40,206 nucleotides of DNA from Ruminococcus sp. (GTDB lineage Bacteria; Bacillota; Clostridia; Oscillospirales; Ruminococcaceae), in contig JAJQCE010000013.1 in assembly GCA_021202895.1 (NCBI GenBank), positions 1-40,206 on the forward strand, written 5' to 3'. The first letter of the stretch is position 1; each line of letters begins with the position of its first letter. Of the stretch, positions 22,437 to 30,483 are shown one piece after another. The notes below the pieces were generated by a model that saw only the letters and a program-made list of their open reading frames with translations, ran no database searches and had not been told where the DNA came from. Both the position numbers and the translations under genes were made by a program.

Positions 22437-23995
22437 TTTATTTCCTCCATAGTATGTTTATTTTTATCAGTCGGCTTAATATCATCTTTTTTGTCCAGAC
22501 ATTCCTCATCAGCTATTGCTCTGCCATAAATGCCTGTAATATGCGCAATTTTCTCTGCCAACTCATCTGTAAGCTCACCGCCGCTCATTCGCCATGTCCA
22601 GTTTCCTCCGAGCGTTGAGGGGATATTCATTCTCGCAGAGGAGTCAAGCTCCAGAAAATCCTGCATCTGAGCAATCGCAGTATCTGCAATGCTTGCCCAT
22701 GCCGCACGAATCATTGCCCATGGAATATCCTTATTACGCTTGACATTTAAATACTCACGGCAAAATTTCAGCTCGCTCCTTTTTGCCGACTTGACCCAGC
22801 CCAGCGCAGTTTCATTATCATGAGTTCCCGTGTAGCATACATAATTCGGCGATGAAAAATTATGCGGCAGATAAATACTGTCGCCTTTTGGATCAAAGGC
22901 AAATTCAAGCACCTTCATTCCAGGATAGCCCGAAGCTTTTAAAAGCTTTGCAACGTCCTTTGTTATAAATCCAAGATCCTCAGCAATGATTTTCTGCTTG
23001 CCGATTGCCGCCTTAACCGCTTTAAACAGCCTCATTCCCGGACCCTTTCTCCACTCCCCTATTACAGCGTCCTCGTTGCCATAGGGAATAGTGTAATAGC
23101 TTTCAAAGCCTCTGAAATGGTCTATTCTCACAACATCATATGTAGTGCAGGCGGCTTTCAGGCGTTTAATCCACCACTCAAAGCCCTGCTGCTCCATCAC
23201 ATCCCAGCGATAAAGCGGATTACCCCAGAGCTGCCCCTTTTTCGCAAAATAATCGGGAGGACAGCCTGCAACGTCAATCGGCTTTTTCTCCTCGTCAAGC
23301 AAGAACAATTCAGGCGACGTCCACACCTCCACGCTGTCATACGCCGCATAAATCGGAATATCTCCGATAAAGCTTATTCCAAGAGAATTGACATAGCCTT
23401 TAAGCCTGTTCCACTGTTTAAAATATTCATACTGTAAAAAAGTCCAGAAGCCTGCTTCATCAGCATATTTTTTTCTAGCCTTAGCAATCGCTTTCTCCTC
23501 ATACATTCTCAAAGGCTTTTCCCACTCGTACCAAGCCTTGCCGCCGTGCGCAAATTTAAGTGCCATAAACAGCGAATAATCCTTAACCCATTCATTTTCC
23601 AAAACAAAAGCGTCAAGCTGATTATTAGAACCGTCCAGCATCTTAAAACGATTGTACGCAATCTTTAAAACGTCAAAAAGCTTATCATAAATTAGTCCGT
23701 AATCTACAGATTCCTTTTCTTCACCCCAGCTAATATTTTTATATTCTTCCGCCTTGAGCAAGCCTTTCTCTCCAAGTGCTTCAAGGTCGATAAAATAGGG
23801 ATTGCCGGCATAAATTGAAAAGCTCTGGTATGGCGAATCCCCATAGCTTGTCGGAGATACAGGGAGTATCTGCCAATAGCTCTGCTTGGATTTTTTCAAA
23901 AAATCAGCAAATTCATAAGCCTCTTTACCAAGCTTTCCTATTCCATAATCTCCTGAAAGTGAAGAAATATGAAGCAAAATTCCGCTTGCGCGCAT
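22433..23995 (-). CDS. malQ: 4-alpha-glucanotransferase (amylomaltase)
   Basis: The GH77 enzyme moves alpha-1,4-glucan segments between chains, feeding glycogen phosphorylase with longer substrates. The 520-residue protein has the N-terminal 'GILLHISSLSGDYGIG', the nucleophile block 'VVRIDHFRGFESYY', the acid/base block 'IIAEDLGFI' and the stabilising 'YTGTHDNET'. The length is typical. It sits 24 bases after a small unknown gene and overlaps glgP by four bases. A GAAAGGA tract before the start serves as ribosome binding site. Confidence 0.97.
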   Translation of the reverse strand: MRASGILLHISSLSGDYGIGKLGKEAYEFADFLKKSKQSYWQILPVSPTSYGDSPYQSFSIYAGNPYFIDLEALGEKGLLKAEEYKNISWGEEKESVDYGLIYDKLFDVLKIAYNRFKMLDGSNNQLDAFVLENEWVKDYSLFMALKFAHGGKAWYEWEKPLRMYEEKAIAKARKKYADEAGFWTFLQYEYFKQWNRLKGYVNSLGISFIGDIPIYAAYDSVEVWTSPELFLLDEEKKPIDVAGCPPDYFAKKGQLWGNPLYRWDVMEQQGFEWWIKRLKAACTTYDVVRIDHFRGFESYYTIPYGNEDAVIGEWRKGPGMRLFKAVKAAIGKQKIIAEDLGFITKDVAKLLKASGYPGMKVLEFAFDPKGDSIYLPHNFSSPNYVCYTGTHDNETALGWVKSAKRSELKFCREYLNVKRNKDIPWAMIRAAWASIADTAIAQMQDFLELDSSARMNIPSTLGGNWTWRMSGGELTDELAEKIAHITGIYGRAIADEECLDKKDDIKPTDKNKHTMEEIK

Positions 23996-24019
23996 TTAAA
24001 TCAGCGTCCTTTCATTGAT

Positions 24020-24355
24020 TTATTTAAACAACTCGTCCGCTAAGTTTTTAACAAAATTCTCATCTTCTCTGCCCCGATAAATCCGCATAATTATTTCAAT
24101 AAATGAGCCTTTCAAATCGTCAGTCAGCTCTATTATATCAATATCCTCGCCCGTATTTCTTGCCGCATAAAAACAGCCGTCATGATAGAAAAATTCCATG
24201 CAGCCAAGACCTGCGCCTAAGAATCTTACCGATCTCGGTCTGCCCTTAAAAGAGTTGTTTTCAATCGTAGTTTCCACAGCGTCGGCAAGCTCCGCAGCAA
24301 GCTGAGCTTCCTCATCGGTTTTCGGTTTAAGTACTTCCAGCTTTTCGTAATTCAT
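24020..24355 (-). CDS. hypothetical protein, about 111 residues
   Basis: I do not recognise it. The ATG at 24355 is chosen because GAGGTGA lies five bases upstream; an in-frame start at 24382 would overlap metA. The protein is soluble and acidic. An N-terminal helix (EEAQLAAELADAVETTIEN) precedes a compact alpha/beta core ('SVRFLGAGLGCMEFFYHDGC', then 'FYAARNT') and a C-terminal helix. It lies between metA and malQ with short gaps, so it is part of the operon; the neighbours do not point to a role. Confidence 0.65.
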   Translation of the reverse strand: MNYEKLEVLKPKTDEEAQLAAELADAVETTIENNSFKGRPRSVRFLGAGLGCMEFFYHDGCFYAARNTGEDIDIIELTDDLKGSFIEIIMRIYRGREDENFVKNLADELFK

Positions 24356-24368
24356 AATATTCACCTCT

Positions 24369-25289
24369 TTACAGCGGTTCAAGCTCGTTCAGATCATACG
24401 GAGTCTTCTGATATACGCAGTGGTTAAGCCAGTTTGCATACATTAAATTCGCCGAACAGCACCAATTAAACTGCGGAGAACAGCTTGCGTCATCATCAGG
24501 AAAATAATGCTGCGGCTTTTCAGGCGAAAGCCCTCTTTTCAAATCTCGGATATATTCCAGCTCAAGCGTTTCTCGGTCGTATTCCCAGTGACCGAACATA
24601 AAAAATTGCCTGTGCGATAAATCAGAAACAAGATGCACTCCCGCTTCGTCCGACTGCGCTAAAATTTCAAGCTCCTCAACCTTGCAAATATCCTCTCGTC
24701 TGATTTCCGTATGCCTTGAATGAGGACAGAAAAATGTGTCGCCGAAGCCCTTTAACAACGGATGGTTTGAATCAAGCGTTTTATGAAGATACACTCCCGA
24801 AAGCTTTCTTTCAAGCGGATATTTGTCCAGTCCATAGTGATAATGAAGAGCCGCCTGTGCGCCCCAGCATATGTGGATTGTAGAATATACATGGCTCTTG
24901 CTCCACTCAAAAATTTCGCACAGCTCCTCCCAGTAATCTACGTCCTCAAATTCCATCTGCTCAACAGGCGCACCTGTAATAATTAAACCATCGTAACGGT
25001 TTTCCTTAACCTCATCAAAGCTCTTGTAAAATTTCAGCATATGCTCATGAGAAGTGTTTTTCGGCACATGACTTGTCTGAATAAGATCAATGTCAACGTG
25101 CAGCGGAGTGTTTGACAGCAGCCGCAGAAGCTGTGTTTCCGTCACGATTTTGTCAGGCATAAGATTCACAATCGCAATGCTAAGCGCACGAATATCCTGA
25201 TGAATCGCACGGTCGTTAGGTATGACAAATATATTTTCCTCTTCAAGCGTGGCAAACGCTGGAAGATTATCAGGTATCTGAATAGGCAT
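24369..25289 (-). CDS. metA: homoserine O-acyltransferase, probably acetyltransferase
   Basis: The enzyme activates homoserine at the start of methionine synthesis. The 306-residue protein has the catalytic cysteine Cys141 in 'HICWGAQA', and His234 and Glu236 in 'FGHWEYD'. In this family a Glu at the position of residue 110 (here 'GAPVE') goes with acetyl-CoA, while Gly, as in E. coli ('GAPLG'), goes with succinyl-CoA. So the likely product is O-acetylhomoserine (MetAA), despite the MetA fold. GGAG lies ten bases upstream. It is the first gene of a four-gene operon that continues into alpha-glucan metabolism. Confidence 0.94.
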   Translation of the reverse strand: MPIQIPDNLPAFATLEEENIFVIPNDRAIHQDIRALSIAIVNLMPDKIVTETQLLRLLSNTPLHVDIDLIQTSHVPKNTSHEHMLKFYKSFDEVKENRYDGLIITGAPVEQMEFEDVDYWEELCEIFEWSKSHVYSTIHICWGAQAALHYHYGLDKYPLERKLSGVYLHKTLDSNHPLLKGFGDTFFCPHSRHTEIRREDICKVEELEILAQSDEAGVHLVSDLSHRQFFMFGHWEYDRETLELEYIRDLKRGLSPEKPQHYFPDDDASCSPQFNWCCSANLMYANWLNHCVYQKTPYDLNELEPL

Positions 25290-25367
25290 TTGTAATTTTC
25301 TCCTTTTTTAGTCTGTAAAAAATTTTTCAAAATTTATTTTTTTGCGTTTTTTACACTGTACAAGTCT

Positions 25368-25396
25368 ATTATACCATCTTACAAGCTTTTTTTCAA
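25368..25396 (-). promoter_or_regulatory. promoter of the metA operon
   Basis: On the minus strand TTGAAA (25396-25391) and TATAAT (25373-25368) are 17 bases apart. The leader of about 75 bases is A/T-rich and shows no S-box or T-box fold. Confidence 0.65.
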
Positions 25397-25491
25397 GCAA
25401 AAAGCGTTCTTTTAACCCTACGTTAATATCTATTCGACAAATTGATAACAATTGCAGTCCATAAGAAAGCAAACTTTTGTTCGTTAAGTAC

Positions 25492-25520
25492 TTGACAAAG
25501 CGAAAAAAATGCGTTATAAT
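25492..25520 (+). promoter_or_regulatory. promoter of the HI0933-type flavoprotein gene
   Basis: TTGACA at 25492-25497 and TATAAT at 25515-25520 with a 17-base spacer. Confidence 0.85.
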
Positions 25521-25573
25521 TAAGATAGGAAGAAAATAAAATTGCAGCCATCAAACTTTTAAGGAGCGAGCTT

Positions 25574-26800
25574 ATGCACAGCGAAATTTTAATTATCGGA
25601 GCAGGTGCTTCGGGTTTGTTTTGCGCCTTGCAGGCGGCTTGGACAGGTCACAGGGTTTTGCTTTTAGAGCATGAGAAAACCCCTGCGCAGAAGCTTAATA
25701 TTACGGGCAAGGGACGCTGTAACGTTACAAATAACTGCGATGTGCAGACGGTGATTGCAAATATTCCTAGAAATGCGAGCTTTCTCTACTCCGCTCTTAA
25801 CAGATTTACTCCGCAAGACACGATTGATTTTTTTGAATCGCTTGGCATAGAGCTTAAAACCGAAAGAGGAAATCGTGTTTTCCCAAAAAGCGACAATGCT
25901 CACGATATTTCAGGTGCGCTTATAAATGCCGCAAAACAGGCAGGAGTTAAAATAAGGCACGCCGATGTCAAGAGGCTGATTATTGAAAACGGCAAAGTCA
26001 AAGGAGTTGTCTGCGAAAAGGAAAGCGTTTTTGCCGACAGTGTAGTCATAGCCACAGGAGGACTTTCCTACCCTAAAACAGGTTCAACAGGCGACGGCTA
26101 TAAATTTGCCCGTCAAGCAGGGCATACAGTGACCGAGCTTGGCGGCTCGCTTGTCGGAGTTCGTCTTTACGGCAGCGAATGTGCCGAAGCTATGGGACTT
26201 TCCCTCAAAAACTGCGGTCTTAAGCTTTGTGACAACGAAAGCGAAAAAATCATCTACAGTGAACAGGGCGAAATGCTCTTTACCCATTATGGAATGAGCG
26301 GTCCGCTTGTACTTTCCGCTTCTGCGCATATGACTGATATATATAAGGGAAAATATACCTTTATAATAAATCTTAAGCCTGCGCTTGACGATAAAAAGCT
26401 TGATGAAAGAATACTGAGAGATTTTTCAGAAGCTAAAAACCGTGATTTTTCAAATTCCTTAGGCAGACTTTTGCCAAAGGCTGTTATTCCAATAGTAATA
26501 AGGAGAAGCGGCATTGCTCCTGAAACAAAGGTGAATCAAATCACAAAGCAGCAGCGTGAAACTCTCGTCAGCGTGATTCATAATCTTGAATTTGAGGTTA
26601 AGGAGCTTTGCGATGTAAGCGAAGCGATAGTTACAAGAGGCGGGGTCAGCGTAAAAGAAATTTCCCCCTCGTCCATGCAGTCTAAGCTTGTAGATGGACT
26701 TTACTTTATTGGCGAGGTTTTGGATGTTGACGGCTACACAGGCGGATTTAATCTTCAAATTGCATTTTCAACTGCATATGCCTGTGCGCAGTCGCTTTAA
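25574..26800 (+). CDS. HI0933-family FAD/NAD(P)-dependent oxidoreductase
   Basis: The 408-residue flavoprotein has an N-terminal dinucleotide fold ('ILIIGAGASGLFCALQAA'), the family signature 'KLNITGKGRCNVTNN', 'VIATGGLSYPKTGSTGDGY', 'LFTHYGMSGPLVLSASA' and the C-terminal FAD block 'LYFIGEVLDVDGYTGGFNLQ'. This is the HI0933/YhiN group, which includes BaiN of bile-acid metabolism in some gut Clostridia; most members have no known substrate. AAGGAG lies seven bases before the start. It has its own promoter and appears monocistronic. Confidence 0.92.
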   Translation: MHSEILIIGAGASGLFCALQAAWTGHRVLLLEHEKTPAQKLNITGKGRCNVTNNCDVQTVIANIPRNASFLYSALNRFTPQDTIDFFESLGIELKTERGNRVFPKSDNAHDISGALINAAKQAGVKIRHADVKRLIIENGKVKGVVCEKESVFADSVVIATGGLSYPKTGSTGDGYKFARQAGHTVTELGGSLVGVRLYGSECAEAMGLSLKNCGLKLCDNESEKIIYSEQGEMLFTHYGMSGPLVLSASAHMTDIYKGKYTFIINLKPALDDKKLDERILRDFSEAKNRDFSNSLGRLLPKAVIPIVIRRSGIAPETKVNQITKQQRETLVSVIHNLEFEVKELCDVSEAIVTRGGVSVKEISPSSMQSKLVDGLYFIGEVLDVDGYTGGFNLQIAFSTAYACAQSL

Positions 26801-26861
26801 ACTGTTTGATGTAGCAAAACAAAAAACTTTGTGATGATTTGATGATTTTTTAAATTAACGC

Positions 26862-26890
26862 TTGATTTTTTTAGAAAAATGTGCGATAAT
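26862..26890 (+). promoter_or_regulatory. promoter of the cmk-plsC/ispH-rpsA operon
   Basis: TTGATT at 26862-26867 and GATAAT at 26885-26890 with a 17-base spacer; one or two mismatches per box. Confidence 0.55.
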
Positions 26891-26924
26891 ATAAGTGTAT
26901 TAAAGCGTAAAGGAGTATGACAAA

Positions 26925-28301
26925 ATGGGAATAAATATCGCTCTTGACGGTCCTTCGGGCGCAGGAAAATCTACAATTGCCAGACTTACCGCTCAAAGAT
27001 TGGGATTTATTTATGTTGACACAGGCGCTTTATACCGTTCGACTGCACTTTATGCGATAGCTAAAGGAGCAGATCTGGACGATAACAAACAGATTGCCGA
27101 CTTGCTGAGTGATTTAAAGCTGGATTTAACCTATATCAATTCAGTTCAGGCAGTGCTGGTAAACGGTGAGGACGTATCAGACAAAATACGCACTCCCGAG
27201 GTTTCAATGGCAGCGTCAAAGGTTTCAGCAATACCTGAGGTAAGAGCCTTTTTGCTTGACACGCAAAGAAATATCGCAAAAGAAAACGACATAATTATGG
27301 ACGGCAGGGATATAGGCACGGTAGTGCTTCCCGATGCGCAGGTGAAAATTTTCCTTACCGCTTCGGCTGAGGAAAGAGCCTCAAGGCGTTTTAAAGAGCT
27401 TCAGGAAAAGGGTGACGCCTCGTCTTATGAGGAAATTTTAGCCGACATAAACAAGCGCGACTATAACGATTCTCATCGTGAAATCGCTCCGCTTAAGCAG
27501 GCTGACGATGCGGTTCTGGTTGATTCTACAAGCATGAAGATTGACGAGGTAGTTGAAAAAATAGTTTCTCTTGCGCAAAAAGCCAAAAGCGAGACAATAA
27601 AAAAAAACGATGATGAAGCGGTAAAGAAAAAAGAACATTCGAGAACCGACAAATCGCTGATGGAAACTCGTCCGATAACTAAAATGCATAAAATAAATCC
27701 AGTGAGACAGTTTTTTTATGGAATAGTCCGTCCGTTTGTGAGATTTATTTTCAAGCGTTGGTTTGTACTTAGCTATGAGGGCTTAGAAAATGTTCCGAAC
27801 GACGGAGGAAATATTTTCGCATCTAATCACAGAAGCTATGGCGACCCAGTTTTCATAGCACTTAACGCACGGGTTCCGATTTCATATATGGCAAAAGAGG
27901 AGCTTTTTAAACAGAACATATTCTTTACATGGCTGATTAAGTTCTGGGGAGCTTTCCCAGTAGTAAGAGGAACAGGCGACACCGCTGTTATTGATACATC
28001 AATTGAAAAGCTTGAATCAGGCAGGAATCTTGCGATTTTTCCTGAAGGCACTCGCTCTAAAACGGGAGAGGTCGGCAAGGGAAAAAACGGAGTGGCACTT
28101 ATAGCCGCAGTTGCACAGACTAAAATTATTCCCGTTGGAATAAATTTTGAGGGAGAAAAGCTTTGCAGGAAAAAACGTATCATAGTAAGATATGGAAAAC
28201 CAATTATCCCCTCTGAGCTTGGCGTAACCGAAGCTTCTCCTAAAAATGTAAAGAAATTGAAGAAAGAGGTTATGACAGCTATAAAAGAGCTGGTGCATTA
28301 A
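26925..28301 (+). CDS. fusion of cytidylate kinase and lysophosphatidic acid acyltransferase
   Basis: One continuous frame of 458 residues joins two enzymes. Residues 1-220 are cytidylate kinase (Cmk), which phosphorylates CMP and dCMP: the P-loop GPSGAGKS at 9-16, 'IYVDTGALYRSTALYA', 'IIMDGRDIGTVV', and the lid arginines. A lysine-rich linker (221-250) leads to a PlsC domain (about 255-458) with the catalytic HX4D in NHRSYGD at 301-307 and FPEGTRS at 372-378, the glycerophosphate-binding block. PlsC makes phosphatidic acid from lysophosphatidic acid. In other Clostridia the two are often separate neighbours, so fusion is a small step. The stop codon overlaps the ATG of the next gene (TAATG). 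Confidence 0.94.
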   Translation: MGINIALDGPSGAGKSTIARLTAQRLGFIYVDTGALYRSTALYAIAKGADLDDNKQIADLLSDLKLDLTYINSVQAVLVNGEDVSDKIRTPEVSMAASKVSAIPEVRAFLLDTQRNIAKENDIIMDGRDIGTVVLPDAQVKIFLTASAEERASRRFKELQEKGDASSYEEILADINKRDYNDSHREIAPLKQADDAVLVDSTSMKIDEVVEKIVSLAQKAKSETIKKNDDEAVKKKEHSRTDKSLMETRPITKMHKINPVRQFFYGIVRPFVRFIFKRWFVLSYEGLENVPNDGGNIFASNHRSYGDPVFIALNARVPISYMAKEELFKQNIFFTWLIKFWGAFPVVRGTGDTAVIDTSIEKLESGRNLAIFPEGTRSKTGEVGKGKNGVALIAAVAQTKIIPVGINFEGEKLCRKKRIIVRYGKPIIPSELGVTEASPKNVKKLKKEVMTAIKELVH

Positions 28302-30343
28302 TGTTAACAAAGTGTAAAATTTTTGTCGCAAAGACTTCAGGATTCTGTTTTGGTGTAGACAGAGCCGTCAAAATAGTGTATAATAAATTAGATAACCGAA
28401 ATAATGTTGTTACATTAGGTCCGATTATTCACAATCGCAATGTTGTTGCGGATCTTGAAGCTAAAGGCTGCAAAGCAGTCAGACTTGAAGACGTTAAGCA
28501 GGGACAAACAGCAGTTATTCGCTCCCACGGAGTAGGTAAAGGTGTTTATGAAGAGCTTGAGAAACGTGGAGTGCATATAGTTGACGCTACTTGTCCGTTT
28601 GTAGACAGGATTCATAAGATAGCGTCAGAAAAGTCACAGAGCGGTTACAAAATCCTTATCGCAGGGGACAATCATCATCCTGAGGTTCTCGGAATACTTG
28701 GCTTTTGCGAGGGGAAGCCGCTGATTTTTGCTGATTTAGCGGAGCTAAAATCACTTGCAAAAGAGCTTGACAAAAACGAAAAGCTGTGCGTTCTCTCGCA
28801 GACAACATATAACAAGGAGCTGTGGGAGCAGTGCAAGGAATATATTGCAGAAAATTTTTCTTCTGCCGAGATATACGACACGATTTGCAGTGCGACTGCG
28901 GCAAGACAAAAGGAAGCGCAGGAGCTTTCAAAAAAAGCTGATTTGATGATAATTGTCGGAGGCAAAAACAGCTCGAACACTCATAAGCTGGTTCAGATAT
29001 GCAAAGAAAACTGTCGAACTCTGCTTGTTGAAAATTCGGACGAGCTTAAAAGCCAAATGGCAAGCGAAGACTTATCAAAAGCAAGATTTATCGGTATTTC
29101 TGCCGGAGCTTCAACCCCGGCTTATATAATCAAGGAGGTACAACAGGCAATGAGCGAAATGTTGAACAACAATGTTGAAGAGGAATTTAATTTTGCGGAG
29201 GAAATGGAGAAGACTCTAAAGAAAATACATACGGGTCAAAAGGTAGACGGTGTGGTTACCGCTATCAACTCTAACGATGAGGTTATTGTTGATATCGGAA
29301 CAAAGCACACAGGCTATATTCAGCCCAATGAGCTTACAGATGATCCGACAAAAAAGCCGGAGGACGTTGTCACGGTCGGCGAAACAATACAGATGATCGT
29401 TCTTAAGACAAACGATCAGGAGGGCATAGTACAGCTTTCTAAGAAAAAGGTTGACGCAGCAGCAGGATTTGAAAAGATTGTAGCCGCAAAGGAAGAGGAC
29501 GCAGTTCTTACAGGCACGGTTACAAATGTCGTAAAGGGCGGAGTTATAGTAGCCTGTAACGGAGTAAGAGTGTTTATTCCTGCATCTCAGTCAGTTCCCA
29601 GAGGCGGTAATCTTGAGAATTTGCTGAAAAAGACTGTCGAATTTAAGATTTTAGAGGTCAATGAAGCAAGACAGAAAGCTGTAGGTTCCATTAGACTGGT
29701 TCAGCGTGAAGCAAGAGAAGCTGCAAAAGCTAAGTTCTTTGAAAGCGCTCAAGTGGGTGATGTTGTAACAGGCGAGGTTAAGTCGGTTACTGATTACGGT
29801 GCGTTTGTGGATCTTGGCGGAGTTGACGGACTTGTAAGAAAGATGGATCTTTCATGGAAAAGAATCAAGCACCCATCTGACGTTATTTCAGTCGGTGAAA
29901 AGGTTGAGGTTAAAATCAAGGATATTGATCCTGTAAACGGCAAGGTTTCTTTGGTGTACAAAAAGGACAGCGAAAATCCTTGGGAAATTTTCAAGAGCAG
30001 CTACGAAGCTGGACAGATTGTCAAGGTTAAGATTGTTTCACTTACATCTTTTGGAGCGTTTGCGCAGATTATTGACGGCATTGACGGACTTATCCACATC
30101 TCTCAGATTGCAAATCAGAGAGTTGACAATGTAGCGGATATGCTTTCTGTAGGTCAGGAGGTTGACGTAAAGATCACCGAGATAGATTACGAAAAGAAGA
30201 GAATCAGTCTTTCAATCAGAGCTTTGCTTCCGAGCGATACAGAGACTGATAACAGTGATGAGAGCGAAGAAACAGAGCAGGAGCAGGCTGAAGAGGAGGT
30301 TGTTCAAGCTGCCGAAGAAGCTGAAACCGCAGACGCCGAATAA
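28301..30343 (+). CDS. fusion of IspH and ribosomal protein S1-like domains
   Basis: The 680-residue protein begins with a full IspH (residues 1-285), the iron-sulfur reductase that ends the MEP isoprenoid pathway. The cluster cysteines are Cys16, Cys98 and Cys196, with 'VDATCPFVDRIHK', 'IAGDNHHPEVLG' and 'SQTTYNKELW'. Residues 310-640 hold four S1 RNA-binding domains ('DYGAFVDLGGVDGLV', 'SFGAFAQIIDGIDGLIHISQ'), and the tail is acidic. This IspH-RpsA fusion is known in Clostridia. Why the two activities are joined is unknown. It is coupled to cmk-plsC by a one-base TAATG overlap and followed by a terminator. Confidence 0.96.
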   Translation: MLTKCKIFVAKTSGFCFGVDRAVKIVYNKLDNRNNVVTLGPIIHNRNVVADLEAKGCKAVRLEDVKQGQTAVIRSHGVGKGVYEELEKRGVHIVDATCPFVDRIHKIASEKSQSGYKILIAGDNHHPEVLGILGFCEGKPLIFADLAELKSLAKELDKNEKLCVLSQTTYNKELWEQCKEYIAENFSSAEIYDTICSATAARQKEAQELSKKADLMIIVGGKNSSNTHKLVQICKENCRTLLVENSDELKSQMASEDLSKARFIGISAGASTPAYIIKEVQQAMSEMLNNNVEEEFNFAEEMEKTLKKIHTGQKVDGVVTAINSNDEVIVDIGTKHTGYIQPNELTDDPTKKPEDVVTVGETIQMIVLKTNDQEGIVQLSKKKVDAAAGFEKIVAAKEEDAVLTGTVTNVVKGGVIVACNGVRVFIPASQSVPRGGNLENLLKKTVEFKILEVNEARQKAVGSIRLVQREAREAAKAKFFESAQVGDVVTGEVKSVTDYGAFVDLGGVDGLVRKMDLSWKRIKHPSDVISVGEKVEVKIKDIDPVNGKVSLVYKKDSENPWEIFKSSYEAGQIVKVKIVSLTSFGAFAQIIDGIDGLIHISQIANQRVDNVADMLSVGQEVDVKITEIDYEKKRISLSIRALLPSDTETDNSDESEETEQEQAEEEVVQAAEEAETADAE

Positions 30344-30355
30344 TTTTAAAAGTAA

Positions 30356-30380
30356 AAAGGGGGCGTTTTTCGTCCCCTTT
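30356..30380 (+). terminator. terminator of the cmk-plsC/ispH-rpsA operon
   Basis: AAAGGGGGCG (30356-30365) pairs with CGTCCCCTTT (30371-30380), with one G-U pair, around a TTTTT loop. Confidence 0.7.
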
Positions 30381-30483
30381 ATTTAAGCGGAGAATATCGC
30401 TTTGAATTAGTGGATAATTAATTTAAAGCTATTGAAAATGAAAATGTAAAAAATTAGGAGTAGCTTTAAGAAAGGGTTTGATT

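Noticed and set aside
25290..25370. SAM riboswitch or T-box before metA
   Set aside because: The leader of about 75 bases is too short and shows no conserved S-box or T-box elements.
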